DNA of 10,922 nt from Alphaproteobacteria bacterium (GTDB lineage Bacteria; Pseudomonadota; Alphaproteobacteria; ATCC43930; CGMCC-115725), in assembly GCA_030040495.1 (NCBI GenBank), contig JASHTP010000207.1, positions 1-10,922 of the forward strand, given 5' to 3'. A program made the position numbers and the translations under genes. How positions within the stretch are numbered: position 1 is the stretch's first letter; each line of letters opens with the position of its first letter. The notes under the pieces are model-generated. The model did no database searches. It saw only the letters and a program-made list of their open reading frames with translations, and was not told the DNA's origin. Positions 1 to 7,524 of this stretch are shown piece by piece.

Positions 1-3000
1 TGGCTTCGCGGAAGCGGATTCGGCGCACGACGCCGTCGCCGCCGCGATGCCGCCCGGCGCCGCCGGAGCCGCGGCGGATGGCGAAGCTCTCGAGCAGCAC
101 GGGAAAGCGCCATTCCAGCACCTCGGGATCGGTGAGGCGCGAATTCGTCATGTGGGTGTGGACGGCGTCGGTGCCGTCGAAATCCGGGCCGGCGCCGGAG
201 CCGCCGCAGATGGTCTCGTAATACTGGTAGCGCTCGTTGCCGAAGGTGAAATTGTTCATCGTCCCCTGCGCCGCCGCCATCACGCCGAGCGCGCCGTAGA
301 GCGCGTCGGTGATGCATTGCGAAGTCTCGACATTGCCGGCGACGACGGCGGCGGGATAGCGCGGATTGAGCATCGAGCCCGCCGGAATGACCAGCTCGAG
401 CGGCTTGAGGCAGCCGCCATTCATCGGAATCTCGTCCTCGACCAGCGTGCGGAAGACGTAGAGCACCGCCGCCTTGCACACCGCCGCGGGCGCGTTGAAG
501 TTGGTCGGGAGCTGCGGGCTCGAGCCGGTGAAGTCGATGGCGGCGCGCCGCGCCGCGCGGTCGATGGCGATGCGCACCTTGATGACGGCACCGTCGTCCA
601 TCGCGTAGGCGAAGTCGCCGTCTTTGAGCACGCCGAGCACGCGGCGCACCGCCTCTTCGGCATTGTCCTGCACGTGCCGCATATAGGCCTCGACCGAGGC
701 GAGGCCGAAATGCCGCACCATGCGGTGCAGCTCCTGCACGCCCTTCTCGCAGGCGGCGATCTGCGCCTTGAGGTCGGCGATGTTCTGCGCCGGGTTGCGC
801 GAGGGATAGCGGCCGGAGGAGAGCAGCGCCACCATCTCGCGCTCGCGGAAGCGGCCGGCATCAACGAGCAGGAAATTGTCGATGAGCACGCCCTCTTCCT
901 CGACGCTGCGGCTCGAGGGCGGCATCGAGCCCGGCGTGATGCCGCCGATATCCGCCTGGTGGCCGCGCGAGGCGACGTAGAACAGCACCTCGCCGCTGCC
1001 GGCGCGGTCCGCCTCGGCGAAGACCGGAGTGATGACGGTGACGTCGGGCAAGTGCGTGCCGCCATTGTAGGGCGCGTTCAGCACATAGACGTCGCCCGGC
1101 CGCATGCCGCGGCCGTCGGCGCGATGGCCGCGGGCGCGGATCACCGTCTGCACGCTCTCGCCCATCGAGCCCAGATGCACCGGCATGTGCGGCGCGTTGG
1201 CGATGAGCGAGCCCTCGCGGTCGAAGAGCGCGCAGGAGAAGTCGAGCCGCTCCTTGATGTTGACGGAATAGGCGGTGTTCTGCAGCGCCACGCCCATCTG
1301 CTCGGCGATCGCCATGAAGAGGTTGTTGAAGACCTCGAGCATGACGGGATCGACGCTGGTGCCGATGGCGACGCGGCTCGGCAGCGGCGTCACCCGCTCG
1401 AGCACGAGATAGCGCCTGCGGTCGAGCACCGCCTGCCAGCCGGGCTCGACGATGGTGGTGGCGGTGGCCTCGCGGATGATCGCGGGGCCGGCGACGCGCT
1501 GGCCCGGCGTCAGCGCGTCGCGGTCGAAGACCGGCGCCTCGTGCGCCGTGCCGTCGGTGTGGATCGTCACCCGGGCGAGCGGCGCCGGCTCGCCCGGGCG
1601 CTCCGGCACGGGGAAGACCGGATCGGCGGCGGCGTCGGTGGCACCCACCACCTCGACCGCGACCGCTTCGACGATGAGCGGCTTCTCCGGCATGGTGAAG
1701 CCGTAGCGCTGCCGGTGCGCCGCGGCGAAGCCCGCCGCGATCTCGGCGACGCTGCCATAGGAAACGACCAGCGGCGTGTCGGTGCCTTCGTACTTCACAT
1801 GCGCCTTGCGCAGCACCTCGATCTGCGCCGGCGCGATCCCTTGGGCGCGCATCTCGGCCTCGCCGTCTTCGGCAAGCCGGTCGAGCACGACGGCGAACCC
1901 GGCCATCGCCGGCTCGGCGAGCCGCGTCTCGACCGCCTGCTCGCGCAGAGTGCGGAGATCGGCGAGGCCCATGCCATAGGCCGAGAGCACGCCGGCAAAG
2001 GGATGGATGTAGACGCGCTTCATGCCGAGCGCGTCGGCGACGAGGCAGGCATGCTGCCCGCCGGCGCCGCCGAAGCAGCAGAGCGTGTATTCGGTCACGT
2101 CGTAGCCGCGCTGGATCGAGATCTGCTTGATCGCGTTCGCCATGTTCTCGACGGCGATCCTGAGGAAGCCTTCCGCCACCGCCGCCGGCGAACGCCGCGT
2201 GCCGGTGGCGCGCGCGATCTCGTCGGCGAGCTCGGCGAATTTGCGCTCGACCGTCGCGGCGTCGAGCGGCTCGTCGCCGCCGCGGCCGAAGACGCGCGGG
2301 AAGAAGCGCGGCTGCAGCTTGCCCAGCATGACGTTGCAGTCGGTCACCGTCAGCGGCCCGCCGCGGCGATAGCAGGCCGGGCCGGGATTGGCGCCCGCCG
2401 ATTCCGGCCCGACGCGGAAGCGCGCGCCGTCGAAGCTGCAGATCGAGCCGCCGCCGGCCGCCACGGTGTGGATGTGCATCATCGGCGCGCGCATGCGCAC
2501 GCCGGCGACGACGGTCTCGAAGCTGCGCTCGTACTCGCCGGCGTAGTGCGACACGTCGGTAGAGGTGCCGCCCATGTCGAAGCCGATGATCTTGTCGAAG
2601 CCGCCCATCTCGGCGGTGCGCACCGCGCCGACGATGCCGCCGGCGGGGCCGGAGAGGATCGCGTCCTTGCCCTGGAAGCGCCGCGCATCGGTGAGGCCGC
2701 CGTTCGACTGCATGAAGAGCAGGCGCGTGCCGCCGAGCTCGAAGGCGACGCGGTCGACATAGCGGCGCAGGATCGGCGAGAGATAGGCATCGACCACGGT
2801 GGTGTCGCCGCGGCTCACCAGCTTCATCAGCGGGCTCACCTGATGGCCGACCGAGACCTGGGTGAAGCCGAGCGCGCGGGCGAGCTCGGCGGCGCGGCGC
2901 TCATGCGCGGGAAATCGGTATCCGTGCAGGAAGACGATCGCCGCCGAGCGGATGCCCGCGGCGAAAGCGGCGGCGAGATCGGCCTCGAGCCGCGAGAGAT

Positions 3001-3436
3001 CGAGCGGCTCCAGCACCTCGCCTTCGGCGGTGACGCGCTCGCCGGCCTCGACGACGCGCTCATAGAGCAGCTCCGGCAGCACGATGCGGCGGTCGAAGAG
3101 CTTCGGCCGGTTCTGGTAGCCGATGCGCAGCGCGTCGCCGAAGCCCTTGGTGATGACCAGCACGGTACGCTCGCCCTTGCGCTCCAAGAGCGCGTTGGTG
3201 GCGACCGTGGTGCCCATCTTCACCGCCTCGATGGCGGCGCCGGGGATGGGCGCGCCGGGCGCGAGGCCGAGCAGGTCGCGGATGCCCTGCACCGCCGCGT
3301 CGGCGTAGCGCTCGGGATTGTCGGAGAGCAGCTTGTGGGTGACGAGGGTGCCGTCCGGGCGCCGCGCCACCACGTCGGTGAAGGTGCCGCCGCGATCGAT
3401 CCAGAACTGCCAGCCGCGCGCCGTGCCATCGCTCAT
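1..3436 (-). CDS. Fused HyuA-HyuB hydantoinase/5-oxoprolinase (ATP-hydrolysing type), 3' end cut by window edge
   Basis: This gene probably encodes a cytoplasmic ATP-dependent 5-oxoprolinase (5-oxo-L-proline to L-glutamate) or a related hydantoin/lactam hydrolase. The reverse-strand frame is open from the ATG at 3436 to the left edge, giving 1145 residues. The N-terminal HyuA half has the phosphate-binding motif IDRGGTFTDVV (residues 13-23), then SGPAGG and GFDMGGTSTDVS (around 285-296), typical of the ASKHA-like Hydantoinase_A fold. A HyuA C-terminal domain runs to about 680. The HyuB half begins near residue 690 (DPVMLEVFNN at 696) and includes NAPHMPVHLGSM, GDVYVLNAPYNGGTHLPD and ASRGHQADIGG. 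The visible HyuB part is about 455 residues against roughly 520-590 in the family, so some 60-100 residues lie beyond position 1. AGGAG sits 7 nt before the ATG. The HAD gene lies 51 nt upstream on the same strand, suggesting an operon. Substrate specificity (oxoproline, hydantoin or another cyclic amide) cannot be read from sequence alone. Confidence 0.93.
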   Translation of the reverse strand, partial: MSDGTARGWQFWIDRGGTFTDVVARRPDGTLVTHKLLSDNPERYADAAVQGIRDLLGLAPGAPIPGAAIEAVKMGTTVATNALLERKGERTVLVITKGFGDALRIGYQNRPKLFDRRIVLPELLYERVVEAGERVTAEGEVLEPLDLSRLEADLAAAFAAGIRSAAIVFLHGYRFPAHERRAAELARALGFTQVSVGHQVSPLMKLVSRGDTTVVDAYLSPILRRYVDRVAFELGGTRLLFMQSNGGLTDARRFQGKDAILSGPAGGIVGAVRTAEMGGFDKIIGFDMGGTSTDVSHYAGEYERSFETVVAGVRMRAPMMHIHTVAAGGGSICSFDGARFRVGPESAGANPGPACYRRGGPLTVTDCNVMLGKLQPRFFPRVFGRGGDEPLDAATVERKFAELADEIARATGTRRSPAAVAEGFLRIAVENMANAIKQISIQRGYDVTEYTLCCFGGAGGQHACLVADALGMKRVYIHPFAGVLSAYGMGLADLRTLREQAVETRLAEPAMAGFAVVLDRLAEDGEAEMRAQGIAPAQIEVLRKAHVKYEGTDTPLVVSYGSVAEIAAGFAAAHRQRYGFTMPEKPLIVEAVAVEVVGATDAAADPVFPVPERPGEPAPLARVTIHTDGTAHEAPVFDRDALTPGQRVAGPAIIREATATTIVEPGWQAVLDRRRYLVLERVTPLPSRVAIGTSVDPVMLEVFNNLFMAIAEQMGVALQNTAYSVNIKERLDFSCALFDREGSLIANAPHMPVHLGSMGESVQTVIRARGHRADGRGMRPGDVYVLNAPYNGGTHLPDVTVITPVFAEADRAGSGEVLFYVASRGHQADIGGITPGSMPPSSRSVEEEGVLIDNFLLVDAGRFREREMVALLSSGRYPSRNPAQNIADLKAQIAACEKGVQELHRMVRHFGLASVEAYMRHVQDNAEEAVRRVLGVLKDGDFAYAMDDGAVIKVRIAIDRAARRAAIDFTGSSPQLPTNFNAPAAVCKAAVLYVFRTLVEDEIPMNGGCLKPLELVIPAGSMLNPRYPAAVVAGNVETSQCITDALYGALGVMAAAQGTMNNFTFGNERYQYYETICGGSGAGPDFDGTDAVHTHMTNSRLTDPEVLEWRFPVLLESFAIRRGSGGAGRHRGGDGVVRRIRFREA

Positions 3437-3446
3437 GGCGGGGCTC

Positions 3447-3474
3447 CTAGCACCGAGGACCCGGCTTTTGCTAG
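3447..3474 (-). promoter_or_regulatory. Inverted repeat in the leader of the oxoprolinase gene, touching its Shine-Dalgarno
   Basis: In the 51-nt gap between the HAD stop and the oxoprolinase ATG, CTAGCA and TGCTAG form a perfect 6-bp inverted repeat around a 16-nt loop that contains a further CCG/CGG pairing. Read on the minus strand, the last AG of TGCTAG are the first two bases of the AGGAG ribosome-binding site (3444-3448), 7 nt before the ATG. The hairpin could therefore partly mask the SD. It lacks a following U-run, so it is not an intrinsic terminator. The repeat is seen directly; any regulatory role is inference. Confidence 0.3.
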
Positions 3475-3487
3475 CCCCCGCCCGGGC

Positions 3488-4210
3488 TCACGCCCCCAGC
3501 CGCGCCGCAAGCTCGTTGAAATCGCCGGCGACCACATCGAAGCTCCGGCCCGTTATGTCGTGGGGCTTGCCGCCGGGGCCATGCTCCAGCGGCCGCGGCA
3601 CATAGCCGGTCTTGAGCCCCTCGCGCGCCGCGGCGGCGAGATCGTCGGGATGCGCCGCCACCAGCATGACCTGCGACGGCGCCAGGCCGAGGATGTCCGG
3701 CGGCATCCGGTAGGCCTCGGGGTCGGGCTTGTAATGATGCGCAAGCTCGGCCGAGAGCACCACGTCCCACGGCAGCCCCGCATGCTTCGCCATGTCGACG
3801 AGCAGCCCGACATTGCCGTTCGACAAGGTGCCGATGATGAAGCGGCGCTTGAGACGGGTCAGGCCTTCGACCGCATCCGGCCAGGGCGCGAGCCGATGCC
3901 AGGCCCGGTTGAGCCCGACCTTCTCCGCCTCGCTCAGCCCGGCGATGCCGTGCTTGGTGAGCAGCCCGTCGAGGATCATGCGATGGAGATCGTCGATCCG
4001 CGTCCAGGGCAGCTCGCCCGAACGCACGCGCTGCATTGCCGGCCGGTAACCCGCGCGCCAATCATCGGCAAAGCGCGCCGCGTCGAGCGCCACGCCCTTG
4101 GCGCGGCTCAAGCCCTCGACCTCGCGGATGAGGCTGCCGCGCCAGTCGACGACCGTGCCGAAGACGTCGAAGACCAGGGCCTTGATTTTGCCGCCGAGAT
4201 CACCGTTCAT
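3488..4210 (-). CDS. HAD-superfamily hydrolase, 2-haloacid dehalogenase type II-like
   Basis: This is a cytoplasmic HAD-fold hydrolase of 240 residues, normal for the (S)-2-haloacid dehalogenase (L-DEX) type. Motif I is FDVFGTVVDWR with the nucleophile at Asp15. Motif II is LSNGN (Ser130-Asn131), motif III YKPDPEAY (Lys161) and motif IV VAAHPDDL (around 184-191). The N-terminal cap contains a Trp-Arg pair in FADDWRAGYR, matching the substrate-carboxylate Arg of L-DEX. In motif IV, L-DEX enzymes typically have V-S-S-N-x-x-D; here Ala185 and His187 replace the Ser and Asn, so true dehalogenase activity is uncertain and a phosphatase or other HAD activity is possible. I chose the ATG at 4210, preceded closely by GGTGAGG. 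An in-frame GTG at 4219 would add three residues. The gene precedes the oxoprolinase by 51 nt on the same strand, so the two are probably cotranscribed. Confidence 0.87.
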   Translation of the reverse strand: MNGDLGGKIKALVFDVFGTVVDWRGSLIREVEGLSRAKGVALDAARFADDWRAGYRPAMQRVRSGELPWTRIDDLHRMILDGLLTKHGIAGLSEAEKVGLNRAWHRLAPWPDAVEGLTRLKRRFIIGTLSNGNVGLLVDMAKHAGLPWDVVLSAELAHHYKPDPEAYRMPPDILGLAPSQVMLVAAHPDDLAAAAREGLKTGYVPRPLEHGPGGKPHDITGRSFDVVAGDFNELAARLGA

Positions 4211-4240
4211 GAGCCTCACCGTCCGCCGCGCCGGGAGTTC

Positions 4241-4269
4241 AGTAACTCACAGCCGCGGGCGAATGTCGA
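4241..4269 (-). promoter_or_regulatory. Weak candidate promoter for the HAD-oxoprolinase unit
   Basis: On the minus strand TCGACA (4269-4264, five of six matches to TTGACA) is followed after 17 nt by GTTACT (4246-4241), a poor -10 match. Transcription would start near 4234, about 24 nt before the ATG at 4210. The -10 box overlaps a short inverted repeat, GAGTT-CAGT-AACTC (4235-4248). The position between two divergent genes is sensible, but the -10 is weak. Confidence 0.22.
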
Positions 4270-4299
4270 TGCCGGACGCGACACCGCCGCGCCGCCGGC

Positions 4300-4305
4300 A
4301 AGGAG
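4300..4305 (+). promoter_or_regulatory. Shine-Dalgarno that fixes the start of the acidic protein gene
   Basis: AAGGAG lies 7 nt before the ATG at 4313. It decides the true start: the same plus-strand frame is open all the way from near the left edge because it runs antisense to the oxoprolinase, so the longest frame would badly misplace the start. The rest of the 102-nt gap to the divergent HAD gene holds no convincing plus-strand promoter that I can see. Confidence 0.7.
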
Positions 4306-4312
4306 CGCAACC

Positions 4313-4771
4313 ATGGACGATTTCACTCCCGACGCGACGCCGCCGCGCGTGCCCCCGGTCGAGCCCGATCTGCTGGGCTCCGCCATCTTCCTGTTCTCGG
4401 AATATCTGCAGCGCGTCGCCGATCTCGAGGTCCCGCCCGACGAGGAGGGGGAAGCAGAGGCGGAAGAGGAAGAGGAGGAAGCCTCGCCGATCGACATGCG
4501 CGAGTTGCTCGACCTCTTCGCCGAGGAGCTCGGCACCAGCGTGCCGGTGACGCTCAACCTCTATATGCGGGTGACGGCGCTCTACCGCCTGCTGGCGGCG
4601 AGCCCGTCGCTGGCGCGGATGGCGGCGTCGGGCGAGGATGGCAGCGGCGGGCTCAGCGAAGACGCGCTGCTCGCCTTCTCCCGGCTCGATCTCCATGTCA
4701 GCCGCAACGACGGCGGGATCGTCGCCGAATTCGACCCGCGCGCGCTGCGCGACGCGCTGACCAGCGAGTGA
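4313..4771 (+). CDS. Small acidic hypothetical protein, coupled to the TPR-sulfotransferase
   Basis: I do not recognise this 152-residue protein. It has no signal peptide or convincing membrane segment and is probably cytoplasmic. An N-terminal Pro/Asp-rich stretch (1-19) is followed by a predicted helix around 20-38, then a strongly acidic linker at 43-56 in which 11 of 14 residues are Asp/Glu, including six consecutive Glu. A helical region follows (60-103; MRELLDLFAEEL and LYMRVTALYRLLA), with a Gly/Ser-rich turn near 107-113 and a C-terminal helical and mixed segment. The linker is encoded by an almost pure purine tract on the plus strand (about 4442-4480). The start is set by AAGGAG at 7 nt. 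The TGA stop at 4769-4771 overlaps the GTG start of the sulfotransferase gene as GTGA, implying translational coupling and possibly a shared function. It could be a partner or adaptor, but nothing in the sequence shows a catalytic motif. Confidence 0.75.
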   Translation: MDDFTPDATPPRVPPVEPDLLGSAIFLFSEYLQRVADLEVPPDEEGEAEAEEEEEEASPIDMRELLDLFAEELGTSVPVTLNLYMRVTALYRLLAASPSLARMAASGEDGSGGLSEDALLAFSRLDLHVSRNDGGIVAEFDPRALRDALTSE

Positions 4772-6861
4772 CGGGGCCGCCCTTGACCTCGTCCGATGCC
4801 GCGCCGCGACTGATGTCGGCGGCACAGGGGTTCGCCGGCGGCGTTTCGTTGCAGCGCCAGGGACGGCTCGACCAGGCCGCGGCACTCTACGAGGCGGTGC
4901 TCGAACTCGATCCCCGCCATGTCGGCGCGCTGCACAACCTCGCCCTCATCCGCGCGCGGCAGGAGCGGCCGGGCGAGGCGGCGAGCCTGCTGCGCCACGT
5001 GCTCGCGCTGCGTCCCGACGAGCCGACGGCGCATCTGAGCCTCGGCAGCGTGCTGCAGGCGATGGGACAGCCCGAGCAGGCGATCGCACCGATCGAGCGC
5101 GCGCTGGCGCTCGCCCCCGACCTCGCCGCGGCGCATTACGAGCTCGGCAATGCCCTGCTGGCGCTGGGACGCGCCGAGGAGGCGCTCCTGCGCTTCGACC
5201 GCGCGCTGGCGCTGGACGGCGGCTCGGCCGCGGCGCTTTCGGCCAAAGGCTCGGCGCTGCAGGCGCTCGGCCGCCCGGCCGAAGCGCTCGACTGGCACGA
5301 GCGCGCGCTGGCGCTCGAGCCCGGCTTCGCCGAGGCGCATAACAATCTCGGCACGGCGCTGCAGGCGCTGGGCCGGCACGAGGAGGCGAGCGCGCATTAC
5401 GCCCAGGCGCTGGCGCTCGGCGGCGGCGCGGCCGACTTCCACGTCAACCGCGGCAAGGCGCTGCATCGACTGGGGCGCGACGAAGAAGCCATCGTCGAGT
5501 ACGGCCGGGCGCTGGCGCTCAGGCCGCACGACGCCGAGGCGCTCAACGATTTCGGCAACGCGCTGCAATCGCTTGGCCGGCACGAGGCGGCGATCGAGCG
5601 CTACCGCCAGGCGCTGGCGCAAAAGCCCGGCTTCGCCGCCGCCCACAACAACCTCGCCAACTCGCTGCACGCGCTCGACCGCCACGCCGAGGCGATCGCC
5701 GAATACGAGGCGGCGCTCGCCGCGCGGCCCGACAACGCCGCCGCCGCGAGCAATCTCGGCACCGCCTTGCGCGAGCTTGGCCGCCTCGACGAGGCGCGGC
5801 GCGCCTTCGAGCGCGCCGTCGAGCTGGCCCCCGAGCGCGCCGGGTTTCACCTGAACCTGGCCGAGGTGAAGCGCTTCGCCGCCGGCGACCCGCAGCTCGA
5901 CGCGCTCGCGGCGCTGGCGCGGCACGAGGCGGCGCTGCCGCCGCAGGACCGGATCGAGCTGCATTTCGCCCTCGCCAAGGCGCAGGCCGACCTCGGCGCG
6001 CGCGCCGCGTCGTTCCGGCATCTGCGGCAGGGGAACGCGCTGAAGCGCGCCGAGACCGCCTATGACGAAGCCGCGACGCTCGGCCTCCTTGCGCGCATCG
6101 GCGATCTCTTCACGCCGGAGCTGATGCGCGCCAAGGCCGGGCTCGGCGCGGCGTCGGAGGTGCCGGTCTTCATCGTCGGCATGCCACGCTCGGGCACCAG
6201 CCTGGTCGAGCAGATCCTGGCGAGCCATCCCGAGATCTTCGGCGCCGGCGAGCTTACCGACTTCACCGCGCTGGCGAGCGAGGGCGGCGCATTTCCCGAG
6301 GACGTCGCGACGATGGCGGGCGCGGCGCTGCACAATCTCGGCACGCGCTATCTCGACCGGCTCCGCGCCCACGCGCCCGAGGTGCGGCGCATCACCGACA
6401 AGCTGCCGGCGAACTTCCTCCTCGCCGGCCTCATCCATCTGGCGCTGCCCGGCGCGCGCCTCATCCATGTCCGGCGCGATCCCGTCGACACCTGCTGGTC
6501 GTGCTACGCGACCCTCTTCACCGCCGGTCAGCCCTTCGCCTACGATCTCGCCGAGCTCGGCCGCTATTACCGCGCCTATGACGCGCTGATGGCGCATTGG
6601 CGCCGCGTGCTGCCCGCGGGCGCGATGCTCGAGATCCGCTACGAGGATCTCGTCGCCGATCTCGCCGGCGAGGCGCGTCGCATGATCGCCTATTGCGGCC
6701 TCGACTGGGACGAAGCGTGCCTCGGCTTCCACCGCACCGAGCGCGCGGTGCGCACGGCGAGCGCGGCGCAGGTGCGCCAGCCGATCTATCCGAGCTCGGT
6801 CGGGCGCTGGCGCGACTATGAAGGCGAGCTCGGCCCGCTGCTCGAGGCGCTCGCCGGCTGA
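4768..6861 (+). CDS. TPR-repeat sulfotransferase family protein
   Basis: The gene encodes a 697-residue fusion of a TPR scaffold and a PAPS-dependent sulfotransferase. Residues 18-357 are ten consecutive TPR units of exactly 34 residues, most ending in the pattern ALALxP. The C-terminal domain has the 5'-phosphosulfate-binding loop FIVGMPRSGTSLVEQIL (468-484; P-loop GMPRSGTS 471-478). The 3'-phosphate-binding region is HVRRDPVDTCWSCYATLF (567-584), followed by IRYEDLVAD and a C-terminal QPIYPSSVGRWRDYE, usual for this family. It would transfer sulfate from PAPS to an unknown acceptor (glycan, small molecule or protein), with the TPRs probably binding a protein partner. There is no signal peptide. 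The GTG start at 4768 overlaps the upstream stop; an ATG at 4813 (Met16), still ahead of TPR1, is an alternative, and neither has a strong SD. The 3' end overlaps the convergent DTW gene by 46 nt. Confidence 0.92.
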   Translation: MTGPPLTSSDAAPRLMSAAQGFAGGVSLQRQGRLDQAAALYEAVLELDPRHVGALHNLALIRARQERPGEAASLLRHVLALRPDEPTAHLSLGSVLQAMGQPEQAIAPIERALALAPDLAAAHYELGNALLALGRAEEALLRFDRALALDGGSAAALSAKGSALQALGRPAEALDWHERALALEPGFAEAHNNLGTALQALGRHEEASAHYAQALALGGGAADFHVNRGKALHRLGRDEEAIVEYGRALALRPHDAEALNDFGNALQSLGRHEAAIERYRQALAQKPGFAAAHNNLANSLHALDRHAEAIAEYEAALAARPDNAAAASNLGTALRELGRLDEARRAFERAVELAPERAGFHLNLAEVKRFAAGDPQLDALAALARHEAALPPQDRIELHFALAKAQADLGARAASFRHLRQGNALKRAETAYDEAATLGLLARIGDLFTPELMRAKAGLGAASEVPVFIVGMPRSGTSLVEQILASHPEIFGAGELTDFTALASEGGAFPEDVATMAGAALHNLGTRYLDRLRAHAPEVRRITDKLPANFLLAGLIHLALPGARLIHVRRDPVDTCWSCYATLFTAGQPFAYDLAELGRYYRAYDALMAHWRRVLPAGAMLEIRYEDLVADLAGEARRMIAYCGLDWDEACLGFHRTERAVRTASAAQVRQPIYPSSVGRWRDYEGELGPLLEALAG
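4819..5838 (+). repeat. Ten tandem TPR-coding units (102-nt period) in the sulfotransferase gene
   Basis: The repeat covers residues 18-357 of the sulfotransferase: ten 34-residue units with no insertion or deletion between them. Each shows small/large TPR positions such as the L-G-x-A-L-x-x-L-G-R core and a closing A-L-A-L-x-P. Units 4-9 are most alike (for example NNLGTALQALGRHEEA and NDFGNALQSLGRHEAA), suggesting internal duplication. At DNA level this gives a 102-bp periodicity that is diverged, not identical. Confidence 0.88.
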
Positions 6862-7517
6862 GACGTGGCACGCCGCTCGGCGCGGTAGCGCTCGAGCAGC
6901 CTGTCGAAGCCGGCGAGGAGCGCGCGCTCGATCTCGGGCCTCGCCTCGAGCCGGCTCAGCAGCAGCGCCGCGGCCTCGATCGTCGCCAGCCCCTCGCGGC
7001 GCGGCTCGCGCCTGAGCTTGCCGTAGCGCGAGGGATGGCGCGGCGCCAGCGCGACGCGCCGGCATTTCAGCATCCAGGGATTGCGCCACCACAGCGCCTT
7101 CGCCTGGCTCCAGCTGCCGTCGAGCAGGATGACGCCCTCGATCTCGGCGAGCGCCGCCTCCTGGTCCGGAAGCGCCGCGCCCTTGCGGTCGAGCAGCACG
7201 ATCTCGCGCCCGGGCGCGAGTTCGGCCGGCCGCGTCGAGCCGAGATAGAGCACCGCCCAGTGCCGGGGATCGACGCTGCGGCCGAGGAGCTTGGCGAGGC
7301 TCGGCCAGGACAGGCCGATCCTGAGGCTCGCGCGCTTCAGATGCAGCACCGCAAGCCGTGCCGTGCCGAGCGCCACGTCCTGCTCCTGCGGATGCTGCAG
7401 GATCAGCAGCTCGACGCGGTTGTCGAGCGGCGCGATTCCGGCGCAGACGCAGAGCGGCGCAGGCTTGCCGCAGCGCGGGCACACCTCGTCGCCGGCACTC
7501 GGCGCTTGCTGTTCCAT
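6816..7517 (-). CDS. DTW-domain protein, probable tRNA-uridine aminocarboxypropyltransferase (TapT-like)
   Basis: DTW-domain enzymes of the TapT/DTWD type transfer the 3-amino-3-carboxypropyl group of S-adenosylmethionine to uridine in tRNA (acp3U; position 47 in E. coli TapT). The 233-residue product begins with a four-cysteine knuckle CPRCGKPAPLCVC (Cys13, 16, 23, 25). It continues with LILQHPQEQ (His42-Pro43) and has the signature segment LLDGSWSQAKALWW around 131-144. The eponymous D-x-T-W is here D133-G-S-W136, a conservative Thr-to-Ser change. The length fits the bacterial family. I chose the ATG at 7517; an in-frame TTG at 7553 would overlap the probable promoter. The SD is weak (AGG 7 nt upstream). 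The gene is divergent from the DUF445 gene and its last 46 nt overlap the convergent sulfotransferase gene. Confidence 0.9.
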   Translation of the reverse strand: MEQQAPSAGDEVCPRCGKPAPLCVCAGIAPLDNRVELLILQHPQEQDVALGTARLAVLHLKRASLRIGLSWPSLAKLLGRSVDPRHWAVLYLGSTRPAELAPGREIVLLDRKGAALPDQEAALAEIEGVILLDGSWSQAKALWWRNPWMLKCRRVALAPRHPSRYGKLRREPRREGLATIEAAALLLSRLEARPEIERALLAGFDRLLERYRAERRATSQPASASSSGPSSPS

Positions 7518-7524
7518 CGGCAGG

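Noticed and set aside
4235..4248. Short inverted repeat GAGTT-CAGT-AACTC in the divergent intergenic region, considered as an operator
   Set aside because: Five-base arms are expected by chance at this scale and there is no second copy nearby.
47..4312. Very long plus-strand open frame running antisense to the oxoprolinase and HAD genes and continuing in frame into the acidic protein gene
   Set aside because: Its translation is rich in Arg, Ala, His, Asp and Gly with no domains, while the opposite strand encodes two clear enzymes. Stop codons are rare in this frame because of high GC. The real start is the ATG at 4313 with AAGGAG.
4442..4480. Purine-rich tract with SD-like GGAGG elements, considered as an internal translation start
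   Set aside because: It is explained by the run of Glu/Asp codons in the acidic linker. No sensible start codon and frame follow at the right spacing.
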